Shown here: piece by piece, positions 22,641 through 35,238 of the stretch | How the letters are laid out: each line of letters starts with the position of its first letter | Position numbering within the stretch: the first letter of the stretch is position 1 | Origin: Patiria miniata | Lineage: Eukaryota > Echinodermata > Asteroidea > Valvatida > Asterinidae | Reading direction: 5' to 3' | Length of the DNA stretch: 64,000 nt | Assembly: GCF_015706575.1 (NCBI RefSeq) | Contig: NW_024037048.1 | Location: forward strand, 10,991,512-11,055,511 | The notes under the pieces: model-generated | The model's database searches: none | The model's input: the letters and a program-made list of their open reading frames with translations, nothing else | Told to the model about the DNA's origin: nothing | Program-made: the position numbers and the translations under genes

Positions 22641-23170
22641 AAACAAAAAGGTTTATTTCCAATTAGAAAGACAACAACCCAAAATGTATGATAAGTTGTA
22701 AAACAGCATTCAAGAACTATTATATGACGTTCCGTAGTGGTGGGGGAGGGGGGTGGGCACATTGCGCTACTGGTCGTGACAGGGATAAGAATAATGTTCT
22801 CGGGCATGTGTCGGGCACGGTTTTATAATGTATCAGCCACAGGGGGATTCGGAACTTCTCTAAATGTTTCTTTCAAACTTTGTTATCAACCGTTATTCAC
22901 TTTTATCAATTTTGAAAGTAAAATAAAATGCGTATAACAAATTCAGACCTCGATTCGCCTTATTATTGACTTCTGAGGGCGCAGTTCCCTTCTGTGTTCA
23001 GCCAATTGACATCAGTTTTCATATTGCTATAGCCTTAAGTCGCATTGCTACAATGTATATATAATGTGTTTTAACCAGAAACTCGCGTCGTTACAGTACT
23101 TCATTCAATAACGATTTGTTCTAGTTTGGCGTCTAATAGGGTTACATTTAATGCATAAGCATACACTCAC

Positions 23171-23191
23171 CTTGATGTAGGTTCCTGAATT
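23171..23191 (-). other. Possible small leader exon of C1q gene A
   Basis: The minus strand reads CTACAG/AATTCAGGAACC...CATCAAG/GTGAGTG. The homologous place near copy C (57222-57243) keeps an AG before, AG/GTGAGTG after, and similar sequence between. Conservation of both splice signals in two diverged copies hints at a non-coding leader exon. Transcript data would be needed to accept it. Confidence 0.25.
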
Positions 23192-25033
23192 CTGTAGCGA
23201 CAGGAATTTTCAACACTATCAAAGAAAACGAGTAGGGGTGCTATTCAATTCACTCAGTGATTACTTGGGGGCTGGTCTGGAGACATAACAGCTGTATTTC
23301 ACTTATAAAACGGGCAACACAAATTATTATGTAATATTTTCTGTTTGGGGAAATGTAATTTAAGCGTGAGCAATATTCATACCTTTAATTGTTGAATTAA
23401 TTGATTGTTTTTTTCGAAGTAAAAGAGGTGACCACAAAAAAAGATTCTTGAGAAATGTTAAAGTGTTTGCTCTCCAGATGCTATACCAATATGTTCCAAC
23501 TTTTTTGCTCAAGTAAATAAAATTGAATCCGCAGGTTTTATTTAACAAACACAAAACACTTTTTTTTGTCGCAAAAACTGCTATTTCTAAACTTTTTTGG
23601 GGGGGGGGCTCCATTGGTCCATGTTTATACAAACACTTTTCCTAAATGTATTGAGCGTGTTTTTGTTTGTTCGCCAATTGACGTATCAGACGTAAACCAA
23701 ACGAATCAGTTTGAACTTATGTTTTAGAATTCTATCTCGAAAAGAATCCTCAACACACGAGCAGATTGCTGGCTGAAAAAAAGCCCAAAGAACATGAGTC
23801 GTTGAAAATCCGCTCGCAGACATCTTGAGGGCTGGAGGGGGAGGCATAGCTGAATTTCACAAGTAAAACAGAGTCAAAGATATTTGGGATTTGAATCAAA
23901 CATTTGTTTTGCGTGGAATGCGTTCACCAACGAACGGCCCTGACCTGACTCAAGCACGAGCAATATTTATTTTTGGAAGGATTTACTTTTATAAAATCAA
24001 ACGAAGTAACTACAAACAAAAGGTTTTTTTTTAGCAAACTTAATGACAAATCAGGGCACCGGTTTGGCTAATAGCATCATCCACCATCTGTTTGTCAAAC
24101 GATTGTGTTCACGAAATTCTTTGCTTTTGTGAAAATCTGTACCAACCAGACAACTAAATACAGTCCATATATTAAAATGCCACTATGATCGCTGATTCAA
24201 AAATATCCAACAGAATCTCAGTGGCATGCTGAGTAGAACCCTAAATGCAGATGTGACTGAATTCATCCCAGAGCGTTTGCTTCAAACTTATAAGGCGGAC
24301 AGCAGAGCAGAATTAGGCCGAATAGTTTATACAAACATCAACTCTATGCATGATTTGTAAAAATGAACCCACCTAGAAAAAGCAATTTGAACTTGAATAC
24401 AACTGTGTGCATAATCATCCGGTCCGATTATATTTATGCCTTCTAAGAGTGAGAGTACAAAGATTTTATTTCGACTAGTCGCACGTTTACCCAACAATGT
24501 TAGAATGCAACTAAACAAATGCGAGTGTACATAAGCTCTGGCCGTGTTGTAAGAAGTCATGCATAACAGTCTTACATGAAATCGATGAAGATGTTCCTAG
24601 CAAGAGCCCGAAAATGTGACTTACACTAACAATGCGACGCCGATGGCACACATGGAACACAACTCTTACGGTAAATATTCCGGTGACAGACACAGACAGA
24701 CCATCCGACCGACCGACCACCAAATGACACGTAGAAGCTCCTGCCAGAACTTAACACTACCGCACTGCTTTGATAGTGAGCAATAGAGTATTTGTATCAA
24801 AGCCGCGCAAAATCAGTATCGATTGACTTTTTTAAAATGCATTTCTCAGGCAAGTATATTTCACAGGCATACAAATAAGAGAAATATCAAGCCATTACAA
24901 CAGTCGTTGTTCGGAAACTAATTGTGTCGGCAATAATCCTCATATTCTAAATCATACGTTGATTAAAACACTATGTGCAAAAAAGGTAATCGTTTACTTT
25001 CTCGAATAAAGCATAATTGTTTCAAGCACTCAC

Positions 25034-25100
25034 CAAGCAAAATCTTTTTCTTGTTGTAGTCAGTTCTCTCGGTGGTCGTATGTAGGATGAACTGCGGTCG
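25034..25100 (-). other. First (non-coding) exon of C1q gene A
   Basis: A strong donor (GCTTG/GTGAGTG) closes a stretch that begins about 30 bases after a TATA-like motif. The homologous exon is kept near 38348-38420 in block B, with the same donor (GCTCG/GTGAGTG). The exon contains no ATG-led frame, so it would be 5' UTR joined to the coding exon at 20016. The transcription start is an estimate. Confidence 0.5.
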
Positions 25101-25126
25101 TTGTGACTGATGAACGGCCGCAAGTG

Positions 25127-25134
25127 CCTTATAT
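25127..25134 (-). promoter_or_regulatory. TATA box of C1q gene A
   Basis: ATATAAGG on the minus strand, about 30 bases upstream of the presumed first exon. Confidence 0.4.
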
Positions 25135-26750
25135 CTTGTCATCGGTTTCCCGAGCAGTGACTGATAAACTTGGACCCGGCTCGTGAATGGCCCCTGCGTG
25201 CTGGCAATCTAACATCACCGATCGATAAGGCGGAAGTTAATATGTCAATGTGATATCTGTCAGCCAAGGGCTAACAAGGATGTCAGGTTGTGTAGCTGTA
25301 AATTTCCTAGCCTTCCATTAGAATATTTCAAAGAATAGTCTTCTAGAGTTTTCCACAAACATCTAAAACTGATTTCTTCACATTGTCTTCTCGTTACTCG
25401 GCACATGGGAGACCAGTGCATTAGACTGAAATGGCTAAGCAGTTACAATACAAATTATGAGAAAAATAAGAAAATCAGCAAATCATTTGTTGTACCTAAA
25501 TAACTCTGACAAATTATCAAACGGAAACTAATATTGTTATTTTCAATAAATATGTATTTGTGTTCTTAAAACAAAATAAGACGATCGTGTTTATCACGGT
25601 TTTTTTTTTTTGTAAACTCAAGAAATAAATCCTTCATGTGTGAAGACGGTACTGGTTTGGGGTTACCATAACCACCCCTTCCGTCTTTCTGAACAGCGTT
25701 ACTATATTTCTGGAACAATTCTAAATATTCGTGAGTAAAAAAAAAGAAGGCAAATTGTAAAATCTCAGTTCATGGCTGTCAGTCTTTGTTCTCTGTAAGG
25801 GTCGACTTCAACATCTCAGTCACCCTTTTCTTAAACACCCTGACTGTCCATCTCTTTAGTTGATTAATTAATAACTACCGTGTACATTATATAGTTATTC
25901 ACGCTACTGAAACCAGAACATAAAATGCTTTGGTCGGCAAAACCCTGCTTAACGCCTGCGTTTTCCAACGAAGTGCAATAAGTTTAATTAATGAATAACT
26001 GTTTTAATAAAGGGACAATTTAATAATAACAAATACGAATTAAAAAAGGGAACAAATATATTTTTAATATATTACTTACTAGGCAATACAACAATTGCCA
26101 AACACTGCAACTTCATAATGGTCGTAAACATGATTAAAGCTAGGTTTGATTATCTCGGAATGAACGTTAGGCAGATATTGTTTCTCCCACTTCGTGAGAA
26201 AGCGACAGTTGTTTGAAACGATAAGACATGCACGCGAACATGATAGGGGTTCAGTTGTTAACGCGGTGATACCTCGTTCTGCTTTTCGTTCTACTGATAA
26301 GTAGAACAGATGGCGACAATTGCTTCTAACGTTGACAAAATCCCAACGTCGGTTTGAAGTACAATATTTCCAAACCGTAGGAGGGGGGGGGGGGGCGCAA
26401 TCTTTGATACGTTTCAACTCACGCTACTGAGAGCAGAACTCATAATAAGGCCAAGAAACTAGTTCTACTTCAGATAACGTGCCTTTCAAAAAATGGGTCG
26501 GTAGTCAGAAGATATTTGTATTTTGCAGATGTTTATGTGTTGAATGAATGGAGTATTCAAACCATGTGCGTATTTACGGCCCGAAATATGTTCGTTTTCA
26601 AATCTTACCCCCAAAATGATGAAAGTTGACGATACTTAAATACAGTGGAGAATTCACGTCGTAGTACAAGTGCACATCGTTTGTAACATTGGGATCTGGA
26701 CTACACCGTCACACAGCCCTACATGCATATACTTGTGGGAAAGACCTTTT
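25135..26750. other. No gene seen
   Basis: AT-rich spacer upstream of C1q gene A with a poly-G tract near 26382-26395. No exon or repeat family was recognised. Confidence 0.4.
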
Positions 26751-28740
26751 TTCCCCTTCTTTTGTATATTAGCCGGTGTAACCGGCTGATACATTGTGGT
26801 CCTGCTGTATGTTCGTCTTCGTCTTCGTCTTCAGCTTCTTCTTCTTTCTCATCGACAGCCTTTAAATTGGTGTAACTACCAAACGCTTTGACCAGTTTCA
26901 ACCAAACTTGGCCATATTGACAAATGGCCCTAAGCTTCATATTGGGTGTGGTCAGGTTGGCGTCACTGGTTACCTAGTGGTCACTAGGGTTCATTTTATT
27001 GAAAATTACACAATGCTCCTTCTCCTACGGTCTTCATCCGTTGACAGCCAAACTTGGTCAGTTGCATACCTGGACCGAGCCTCATATAGTGTTTACACAT
27101 AATTTGGCCAATGGTCACTTGATAGTCAGTAGGTGTCATTTTACTTTTTGCCAAAATTATTCACCTGATTTGAACAATGGTTTGTCAATTATATGCTTAG
27201 CCCATACCACATACTGCATTTTAGTAGATTTCAGGCAGTGGTCACTCAATGGTCATTTTGCTATATCTGCCAAATTTCGCTGCCGATTTCAGCCAAATTT
27301 GGACATGGTCTTCTTTGACGTGAGTCCTATCTTTAGTGAGCAGCATGCAGGGTCAAAGGTCACCTAGTGGTCACTAGTGATTGTTTTCTTGAAAAATACA
27401 AAACGCTTTGTATCAATGTCAAAATTTGGTCAGTTATTTTTAGACCTTGTTCACATATTTTTTTTTCAGTGGTCAGCTAATGGTCAGCAAGGGCCATTTT
27501 ACTTTTTGCCAAAATTCTTCACCACATTTGAACAAGAGTTCGTCAATTGCATCCTTAGCCCAAACAGCATACTGAATTTTAGTAGTTTTCAGGTAGTGGT
27601 CACTCAGTGGTCATTTTTGCTGTATTTGCCAAATTTCGTGGCCGATTTCAGCCAAATTTGCACATGATCTTCCTTGACCTGAGTCCTATTTTAAGTGTCC
27701 AGCATGTGGGGTTTAAGGTCATCTAGTGGTCACTAGTGGTCATTTTATTCAAAAATACAAAATGTTTCTTATTATTGTCAAAACTTGGTCAGTTATCTTT
27801 AGACCTGAGCCTCATTCGGGTTGTTCACATATTTTTTTCATTGGTCACATAATGGTCAGTAGGGGTCATTTTACCTTTTGCCAAAATCGTTCACTTTATT
27901 TGAACAAGTGTTCGTCAATAACATCCTAAGCACATATCACATACTGCATTTTAGTAGATTTCAGGTAGTGGTCACTCAGTGGTCATTTTGTTATATATGT
28001 CAAGTTTTGAGGCCGATTTCAGCCAAATTTAGACATGGTCTTCCTTGACCTGAGTGATATCTTTAGTGACCAGTATGTGGGGCCAAATGTCACCTAATGG
28101 TCACTAGTGGTCATTTTCTTCAAATTTCAGCCAAATTTTGACATGATCTTCCTTGACTTGAGTGCTATCTTTAGTGACCAGTGTGTGGGGCCAAAGGTCA
28201 CCTAGTGGTCACTAGTGGTCATTTACTTCAAATTTCAGCCAAATTTGGACATGATCTTCCTTGATCTTAGAACTGTCTTAAGTGACCAGCATGTGGGGTC
28301 AAAAGTCACCTAGTGGTCACTAGTGGTCATTTTCCTTTAAAAATACAAACTGCTTGTTATTAATATCAAACTTGGTCTGTTACCTTTTTGGACCAAGCAT
28401 CATATGGGGTGTTCACATAATTTGGCCAATAATAGTCATATGGTCACCTAATAGTCAGTAGGGGTCATTTTACTGAAACCTGTAAAACGCTTTTTTGCCA
28501 ACTATCATTCGTCAATTACATGCTAAGCCCATACCCCGTACAGTATTTTAGTTATTTCAGGTTATGGCCACTCGATGGTTATTTTGTGAAAACTCGCAAA
28601 CATTCGAAAAAAAAATGCTTCTTGTTCTCCTAGACGCTTACATAGTAGGTCACAATACTTCTTCTCTTACATTCTTTAGACGATTTGAACCAAATTCAAT
28701 CAGGGATGCTTTTGCAATTTGGGAGCAATGGTCACATTGT
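26751..28740. repeat. Long-unit complex satellite (GGTCACTAGTGGTCATTTT type)
   Basis: Degenerate tandem copies of a unit of roughly 300 bases or less. Recurrent blocks are GTCACCTAGTGGTCACTAGTGGTCATTTT, CAGCCAAATTTGGACATGATCTTCC-like, TTTTGCCAAAATT-TTCACC and TTTAGTAGATTTCAGGTAGTGG. Block order is kept over several copies, with shorter internal duplications near 28080-28330. The many short open frames here are repeat by-products. Confidence 0.85.
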
Positions 28741-28873
28741 CGTCAGTGCGAGTCAGATCCAACAAATCTATCAAAAGGCCAGGCTGATATCCGTGCTGCG
28801 TGAAGCACATTAGCTCTAGTTCCCATTGAAATCTCAAACTCCATAGCGTTTCCCTTATGGGGCAGATTGATTT

Positions 28874-29045
28874 CTAAAGACTCGACCGTTGAGACAACTA
28901 GACTCGGGACAACTCGACCGTTGGGACAACTACACTGTTGAGACAACTCGACCATTGAGACAACTCGACCGTGAAGGTCTTTGTCAAATGGAAAGACAAG
29001 TCGTCCGTTGAGACAGGTCGAGCGTTGAGACAAGTCGCCCGTTGG
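28874..29045. repeat. Short-unit repeat, GTTGAGACAACTCGACC type
   Basis: About nine degenerate copies of a 17-base unit, with a unit-free gap near 28975-29000. It resembles the 4426-4759 cluster in unit length and in alternating short conserved words, but the sequence differs. Confidence 0.7.
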
Positions 29046-29049
29046 TTAG

Positions 29050-29625
29050 TGCATTCTGCAGGCTTGATGGTTTGGTGGGGCTCGGTCGAAGTTTAATTTT
29101 AGGAACCGGGTTGGGAAGTTGTTGCCGTGTCCGGGTTTGATCATTAGGGGGAGGGGTACGGATACGGGTTGGGGTAGTCCCTGTCGGGATCCAATTGGGT
29201 TTGGCTCGGCCGGGCCGGGTTGATGGGGCTGGGGTTGCTGGACGAAATGATCGGGTTTGGATCGGCTGGGACTGGGATGTGCTGGGAGTTGCCAGGCTGG
29301 GAGTGGGCGGGTAAAGGAGCCACCGCTTTTGTTTTGCTTTCGTTGTGGGTGGGGGGGGGGAGGCATGTTGAGACATTTTGCGTGCGTGATCGATGGGGCT
29401 CGGTCGAGGTTTAATTTTGGAACCGGGTTTGGGATTTTTTGCTGTGTCCGGGTTTGATCATTAGGTGGAGGGGTACGGGTTGGAGTAGCCTGACAGATAC
29501 AACTTCCGGCTGGGCCGGGGGTTGATGGGGTTGCTGGACGAGGTGGTCGGGTTGGCTAGGCTGTGGCTGTGTTTTGCAGAGGGATTGCCAAACTTATATA
29601 GTTGGGTGCATTCGACTGATGGGTG
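29050..29625. repeat. G-rich, strand-asymmetric duplicated repeat
   Basis: 29070-29340 and 29390-29580 are diverged direct copies (GGGGCTCGGTCGA.GTTTAATTTT, then GGAACCGGGTT and TGTCCGGGTTTGATCATTAG). The top strand is strikingly purine- and G-rich, so the complementary frames read as Pro-rich and are not genes. Confidence 0.6.
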
Positions 29626-29638
29626 GGGGAACCTATAT

Positions 29639-29936
29639 CAGTGGCGAAGCTAGGTTGTTTTAGTGGGGGGGGGGGGGGCGCACGGGTGGGGTGGGGGCAT
29701 CAGAATATCACTGAGGGCACATATCACAAACATCTATTGCAGTTTTTCCCAGTTGGGCCCTATAATGGCCTCGCTATATCCATTGACATAATGTATTGTG
29801 AACAGTAAGCCTTTGACTAAACTGAAAAAAAATAAAACCATGTTTGGGTGCCGGGAAGGAAAAGGGGCATTATCAGTATTTTGGTGGGGGCACGGACAAT
29901 TTGCACGTGCCCTCCCCCCCCCCGACAACGCCACTG
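29639..29936. mobile_element. MITE with CAGTGGCG ends and poly-G tracts
   Basis: The left end CAGTGGCGAAGCTAGG and the right end CGACAACGCCACTG are approximate inverted repeats. A G-run (29661) follows the left end and a C-run (29914) precedes the right. No coding sequence. This CAGTGGCG type of end also occurs near 37271 and 51412. Confidence 0.55.
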
Positions 29937-31121
29937 CCCTATAACCGTACGGTATACCGGCGCGGTATCAGCGTGAGTAACTACACTGTGTTAGCGCGGA
30001 ACAGCCACGTGCACCGGCGGCACAAAACGGTGCAGGTATACAGAGTGCATAAGCGGCTGGGAACGAGCTGGTTATATCACCATTCGCGTGGTTATTTCAC
30101 AAAAGCGACATATACACATCGTAACAATTTGATGTGGAATATAATTGCCAATAATATTCCAATTAATTTAATAACTATGCAAATGGTGATATAACAAGCA
30201 CCTTTACCCCATCCGCCTCATACCCCGTACGTGTATCATTTCTAATGATCCCTAATTTTGGGAAACACGCTGTGCTGTATCGCTTCAAGTACGAGCGGTG
30301 ATTAAGACCTCGTAATGAAAACGGAAATGCAAGAAATATAAATCAAGTTCTCTGAATGAATTCGCAAAAAAATCTGGTTTTTTTTCAGTTAATGTTTCCT
30401 TGCCATTTTTATGATGTTAACTTAATCAGTTCCTATATATGGTTCATAGACTGTCCTTCCAACATCGGTTTGGTTCGGTATCTTTAGAGCGCGCGGCGGG
30501 AACCAGTCTGCTATTGCTGCATGCACGATGCATGTGCTTTCCCACCACGAGGGGAACTTGGTAATCACGTCGGCAAACAGCCCAGAGGTTTCCCTCTGAA
30601 GAAACCAATTGGAAGTAAACACATGACAACATACGGAAAGAATCAATTTTAAAGAGTTTTTGAGGTAAATAAAAACACAATTTTAACTAGCCTATAGGAC
30701 ATAACAATTTGGGTGGCATCCTAAAAATATGGAGGGTCCTGTATTCAGTAGCAGAATTGGTTCGGCCAATTGAGGCTGCTTTACCAGATATTTAACGCAA
30801 ACTCGGTATGCTCCCACTACCTGCTCTCTCAGCCTGGTAATGGATTATTTGCGTGTTTATAAATCTTACACATAAAACCTAGATATGGAAAAGTCAGGTG
30901 CCTGCCCATGCAGTGTCGGGGTTACCGACGGAATCATGTTTCTTGCGGCGTAACATGCGAATACAAGTTACAATCTTTACCTTCCCATTTTGTGCACGAA
31001 TTTTTTTGGGCACTACTTAATAAAGTAAAATGGACAATTGATTGATTTGATCTGATTATAATTTTGAAGTTGACATTAAAATACGTACATTACACTTTGC
31101 AAATACAATAACCAATTACAC
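29937..31121. other. No gene accepted
   Basis: A minus-strand stretch near 30450-30640 stays open in two frames and one (WAVCRRDYQVPLVVGKHMHR) faintly recalls a DM9 repeat, but the match is too weak to call. Nothing else was recognised. Confidence 0.3.
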
Positions 31122-31580
31122 TTAACCATAAAGGGGCCGGGGCGGAATCCGCCCCCCCTCAACATTTTCCGTGATAGCCTCTAAAAAAAAACATTTTCGC
31201 GACCCGAGCTGTCATGACTTTTTAGCCTCGAGCTTTGCGCATCTTTTGATACCAAAAACATAAAAATCGGACCACGGGTTGCCGCGTAGCGAAAAAAATT
31301 CAGGCGCTACGCGCCGTGAAAACTGAATTTTCGCATATTCGTCGTGTACACTGAGCAGAATTGCCATTCGTACATATCAATAATTAATTAGCCATTATTC
31401 CAAAACCCTTTGACCTATAGTCATGAAATTTCTTGGGTATGTTTAGGAAGAGTTGCGCTATGCATGTGCCGAGTTTCAAAATTTTTCGTCACTCGATGGC
31501 CGAGATCTGGGGGGGGGGGAGCGGAATCCGCCCCCCCCGGCTGAGAGATGGTCAAAATATCCCGGCCCCTTTAAGGTTAA
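31122..31580. mobile_element. piggyBac-type MITE (TTAA ends), copy 1
   Basis: TTAA flanks both ends, and the ends are inverted repeats (CCATAAAGGGGCCGGGGCGG and the complement of CCCGGCCCCTTTAAGG). Both features fit piggyBac superfamily elements, which insert at TTAA and have termini starting CCC or CCN. The 450-base interior matches the copy at 43907-44368 in opposite orientation. No transposase is present. Confidence 0.7.
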
Positions 31581-32449
31581 TAAATCCATTACATGCTATC
31601 ATGGTATCGATTGAGGACACGGTAAGGATACGAGGTTCAAAAGAAAGTAAACCGTGGGGCGAGGTTGTATAATATAATGCAAAAAATAGATACTCATTTA
31701 TCATCTTCAAGAAACAAAGTATTTTCTGGAATAGTCAATTGCATTACATCAAAGTCACTAGCAATTAATTATTTGTAAATATTACTGCTATCGAATATAC
31801 GTTTGCAAATAGCAGAAGTCAAACCTGCAACTTATGGTATAATGGTAGATCAATTTCGAGCTGGGCTCTTAGAGATCATGATCGATTTTATTACTTGGTC
31901 TTGGCAATAATTAGCATGCTTGCAGTAAGCATAATTTTATTGGCAGTGCTAGCGATGGAGATCGGCGTCATTCAGTGAACATTGTATGTTTAAAAACTCG
32001 CGGGATGGAATGAATGGGTTAGGGTATAGGATGTGCTGGGTGCAATGGCGAGCTGAGCAGATCCAATCTCACTGAAGTATCCCCCTTTACTGCACAGCGT
32101 CTGCATCTGGCTTCTCGTGCCTACTCTGTTTCTACTGAATGGCAGAGGATGTCAGCAAGTTCCTGGAGCTAAAACCAGGTCGCTCCGGCTGGGTGAACTC
32201 TAAAACGGACTGATTGATATTGCTCAGGGAGATGCCAAAATCCGCTGCTGCTTCATTCCATTGGAAAGCAATCATATATACCCTGAGCCGCTTATGTGCA
32301 GGTTTGTCTACAGTTTGAGTGTATCCGCTTTTGTCGCCACACGCCAAATCGCCACACCTTATAGACACTTGGTCACTGCAAAAAGACAATGGTGAGAAGT
32401 TTCTATGCAGAGACCTACCCTCAGTCGAGTCGTTGTACCGTCGTGCCAT

Positions 32450-32640
32450 GTCTTTGTTCCCTCCCATTGCGCCCTCTGTCTTGTTATGTCGCAATTTTTT
32501 TTGTAGTTCTGGAAAGCCGGCCACACACTGGCTGTCCGGGTGTAGATCCTGCTCCAGATGTAGAATCAAGCGATTGAGCAAGACACGACCCAGTGTCTTA
32601 ACCAGCAATAATTGACAAGAGGTTTTTTTTTCCACTTGAG
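32450..32640 (-). mobile_element. LINE reverse-transcriptase fragment
   Basis: The minus strand reads VKTLGRVLLNRLI.HLEQDLHPDSQC-VAGF, followed after a gap by ELQKK. This resembles the segment before the catalytic domain of non-LTR retrotransposon RT (K..GRVLLNRL..HLE.D.LPESQCGFR...ARQLQEK). It is only about 50 residues long, has lost the block between GF and LQ, and has no neighbours from the rest of a LINE, so it is a dead scrap. Confidence 0.55.
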
Positions 32641-33691
32641 GCATGCGTGTTATGACTTCATCTTTGAGGTACGATAGTCAGTTTAAGAACAGCATTGCTC
32701 AGCCCTTCACTCCATGATCTTGGCCTTGTCACTAAGCAGCCCAGAGTTCTATCTGCACCAGGGAGGGGAAAGTACCCATAAGATTGAGGGCGGTAGACAG
32801 ATTACTAGAATAGGCATTTAGAGTCATCTGAGTCCAACCGGAAATGAGCATGCTTGATTGGGTAATCTACGTTCAAAACTCTGAAAACTAAAAAGATTGG
32901 GCAGGTGTGTATTTCAGCAGCGACCTGGTTCCCATGCAGTTTTCTGGGATCAGACAAACAAAACAATTCAGTATTTGTGTTTATTGGTTTAAGGTTGTAA
33001 ATCTCTATTGTGTGCACTATTGCATGAATCTGGACATTTTAAGAATTGTAATTTGTAGTCAAGAGTATTATTGGGAATACTGAAGGGTTAAAAAGACGCA
33101 GAACATTAAGCATTCGACGGTGTAAATATCTTCTTTGTCTAGCCTGCGTCCTGACTGGGTAGATGTAGGTACTGTGTTGAGTGCCATATGGCACTGTTTT
33201 GTTAATGTTCGCCTTAATTTCAAGGGGATTCCGCCCAATCGGCAGGCAGACATGTTCATTTAAGTAGGCCGGTGGGGCTGGCGAAAAGACAAATTTGAGA
33301 AGAATAGTTAAGTTGACGGGGTTTCTTTTGAACGTATCGTACAAAATGAATCATCATTAATCGTCGACTTTTCTGTAAAATAGTACTACTACGTGGATGT
33401 GTCTACAGGCCTACTAAACAAAGCTTCATTCCTTAACATGTTTACATTAAACAAAAGATGCCGTTTAAGATGGATTCTTGTAAAGGTGACCCAAAACAAA
33501 CGAAGAAAGAGCGTTCAAGCCATTGCTCGCGTGTAAACGAAGGCCTACAATATGTATGAATAAATACACAATTCAATCACGAACAGCGCCATCTAGTGTC
33601 AATTGCCCAGCCTGCATAACGTCTGAGGAAAGAAAATCCATGATTTTTCATCATCATCCCCAGAGTGGTTGACACATTTGTAGTTACTTAC

Positions 33692-33735
33692 TTCTTCAGG
33701 TCATTGAAACCGTTCATTGCCCTGTCTATATCCAT
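33692..33735 (-). CDS. Candidate first coding exon (15 codons), unknown gene
   Basis: The minus strand reads MDIDRAMNGFNDLKK, then a canonical donor GTAAGTAA. The partner duplicate at 47637-47680 keeps the frame and length with several amino-acid changes (MDISRAMHDFNDLEK). I do not recognise the peptide, and no following exon was found between here and the next gene. Conservation of the frame is suggestive only, because the two copies are similar throughout. Confidence 0.22.
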
Positions 33736-34837
33736 GTTGTAAAATCTCAAAATTAATTTCAGGAATGTGTGTCATCAAAACATGAGAATAATTATTTAGA
33801 TCCCAGACTTGATCGCTCTGAGGAACCACAAGCAGACATAGAGGGCGCGTGACTTTGAAATGGAGCCATAGTCCAAACTTCGACTATTTCTACAGCTCTT
33901 CGTTATCGGCTCTGCCGAGCCTTAGAACGTTCACGTTTTATTTCATCCTTTGCACACCAACCTGTCGCACTTGCTGCGATAAACTACCAAACATGAATAC
34001 CGCCATCTTTTGGTACAATTGCAGTGGATGTGGGGGCATGGTGTTTAGAGGGGGCTTTGAATTCTAATAACGTATCGTTTTTGTTTTGTATGTGACGTAG
34101 GGTTTGTGTGCATGTTGGACCAGGGGTGGTGTACGTGTTTAAAAGAGTGTTTAACATTCTGCTAGTATCAGTTTCACTAATTCAACAACGCTAACCCCCT
34201 GCCTCTCATAATTCCTTTCTGGACCCAGTCTTCCATCCGTCACCCGAGCATATCCCTGACGGGTAGTAAGGCTTTACCACTTGATGCAGGCTATTCCATT
34301 GGGGGGGGGGGTGGCGGTTTTGGGGGGCTGGGGTTGCTCACGCCAACCTCGTTTTGTGAAAACAGGGGGCGCTTTACCACATATCGTATCAAAAAAACAA
34401 ACGGATAAACAAATTCACTTGACATACTATAATTTGTTCCCATCTGGGGACAGATAGAGTTTAATGACCTCCTCACTTGAATAGAATTTGTGCTTTGTGT
34501 TTTTCCGGCCCAGTTAACAGAATTGGCGGCCAAATTGGTGACCAAGCACCCATTTTTGCACGAATTTGAATGCACGTTGAGATCAACAGAACACCAATCA
34601 ATTTCATATTAAAAACATGCGATTTCACATTTAAATCATGCAATTTAAACAAAACGGAATTTAAATTAAAAAATGCACAAACGAGCATCCAAATTCGTCG
34701 GAGCTTCCAGCTGTGTAAGTTTGGTCATTCGATTTCGCCTTTAAGCAAGCATGTGTGTAAAGTAAGCAAAGTAATTCGAAATAGGTCCATGTCGTTCCGT
34801 TGTTTGTTAGAATAAGATGGAGTGCTTTTGTTCCAAT

Positions 34838-35115
34838 TTGGAAACATGGGCGTCGCGAGGGGGGGGGGGGGAGGGGGCACTTCCCCTCCCCTCCAACCCC
34901 CCCCCCCCCCAAAAAAAAAGGTGAACAATGGAAGGGGATAAAAAGAAAAGAAAAAGAGGCGTGAAGTCATATTGCTGTAAATTTAATGGGTTTGGGGGAA
35001 TGTCCTCTTAAACTGATAAATCGAGAATATGCTAGGAAATGCAGGCATTTTTGGGGGGAGGGGAACATATTTTGCCCCCCTCTAGAAAAAAAATCCTGGG
35101 GACGCCCATGTTTGG
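34838..35115. mobile_element. MITE with AACATGGGCGTC ends and poly-G/C tracts
   Basis: Left end GGAAACATGGGCGTCGCGAG, right end GGGGACGCCCATGTTTGGAAA: a good inverted repeat, with long G and C runs just inside both ends. No coding sequence. It lies in the material that splits C1q block B. Confidence 0.65.
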
Positions 35116-35238
35116 AAATATAGATATAAAAATCTCCAACAACACTCTGTGACTACTTTGATCACCATGCAAACTGTTAGATTGAAGCACTACAAATATC
35201 AATATGCCGGCTAATGGGCGATACATGAGAATTCAAAT

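Larger units (their letters stand above)
20017..25033 (-). other. Large 5' UTR intron of C1q gene A
   Basis: No coding sequence is evident. It contains a poly-G tract (20840-20859), a 7- and 6-base satellite (about 21052-21209), a perfect hairpin (22612-22640), further G-runs, and a possible 21-base leader exon at 23171-23191. Parts from 23165 to 24440 match the region upstream of C1q copy C (57200-61810), which confirms that the intron was duplicated with the gene. Confidence 0.55.
31736..34385. repeat. Segmental duplication, copy 1 (partner 46611-48362)
   Basis: Three collinear blocks match: 31736-32180 with 46611-47052, 33119-33366 with 47055-47297, and 33427-34385 with 47371-48362. Copy 1 has an extra 940 bases (32181-33118) that include a LINE fragment. 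A third partial copy of the middle block lies at 45355-45510. The function of the block is unknown. Confidence 0.8.

Noticed and set aside
26719-26940. Acidic frame EKEEEAEDEDEDEH on the minus strand
   Set aside because: A CTT/CTTCGT simple repeat at the edge of the satellite; no conserved domain or splice sites.
28984-29376. Pro-rich protein on the minus strand (PPPPTTKAKQ...)
   Set aside because: The complement of a G-rich duplicated repeat; frames in the two repeat copies do not agree.
30440-30650. DM9-domain exon on the minus strand
   Set aside because: Only a vague CR.DYQ...GK resemblance, no splice support and no second repeat.
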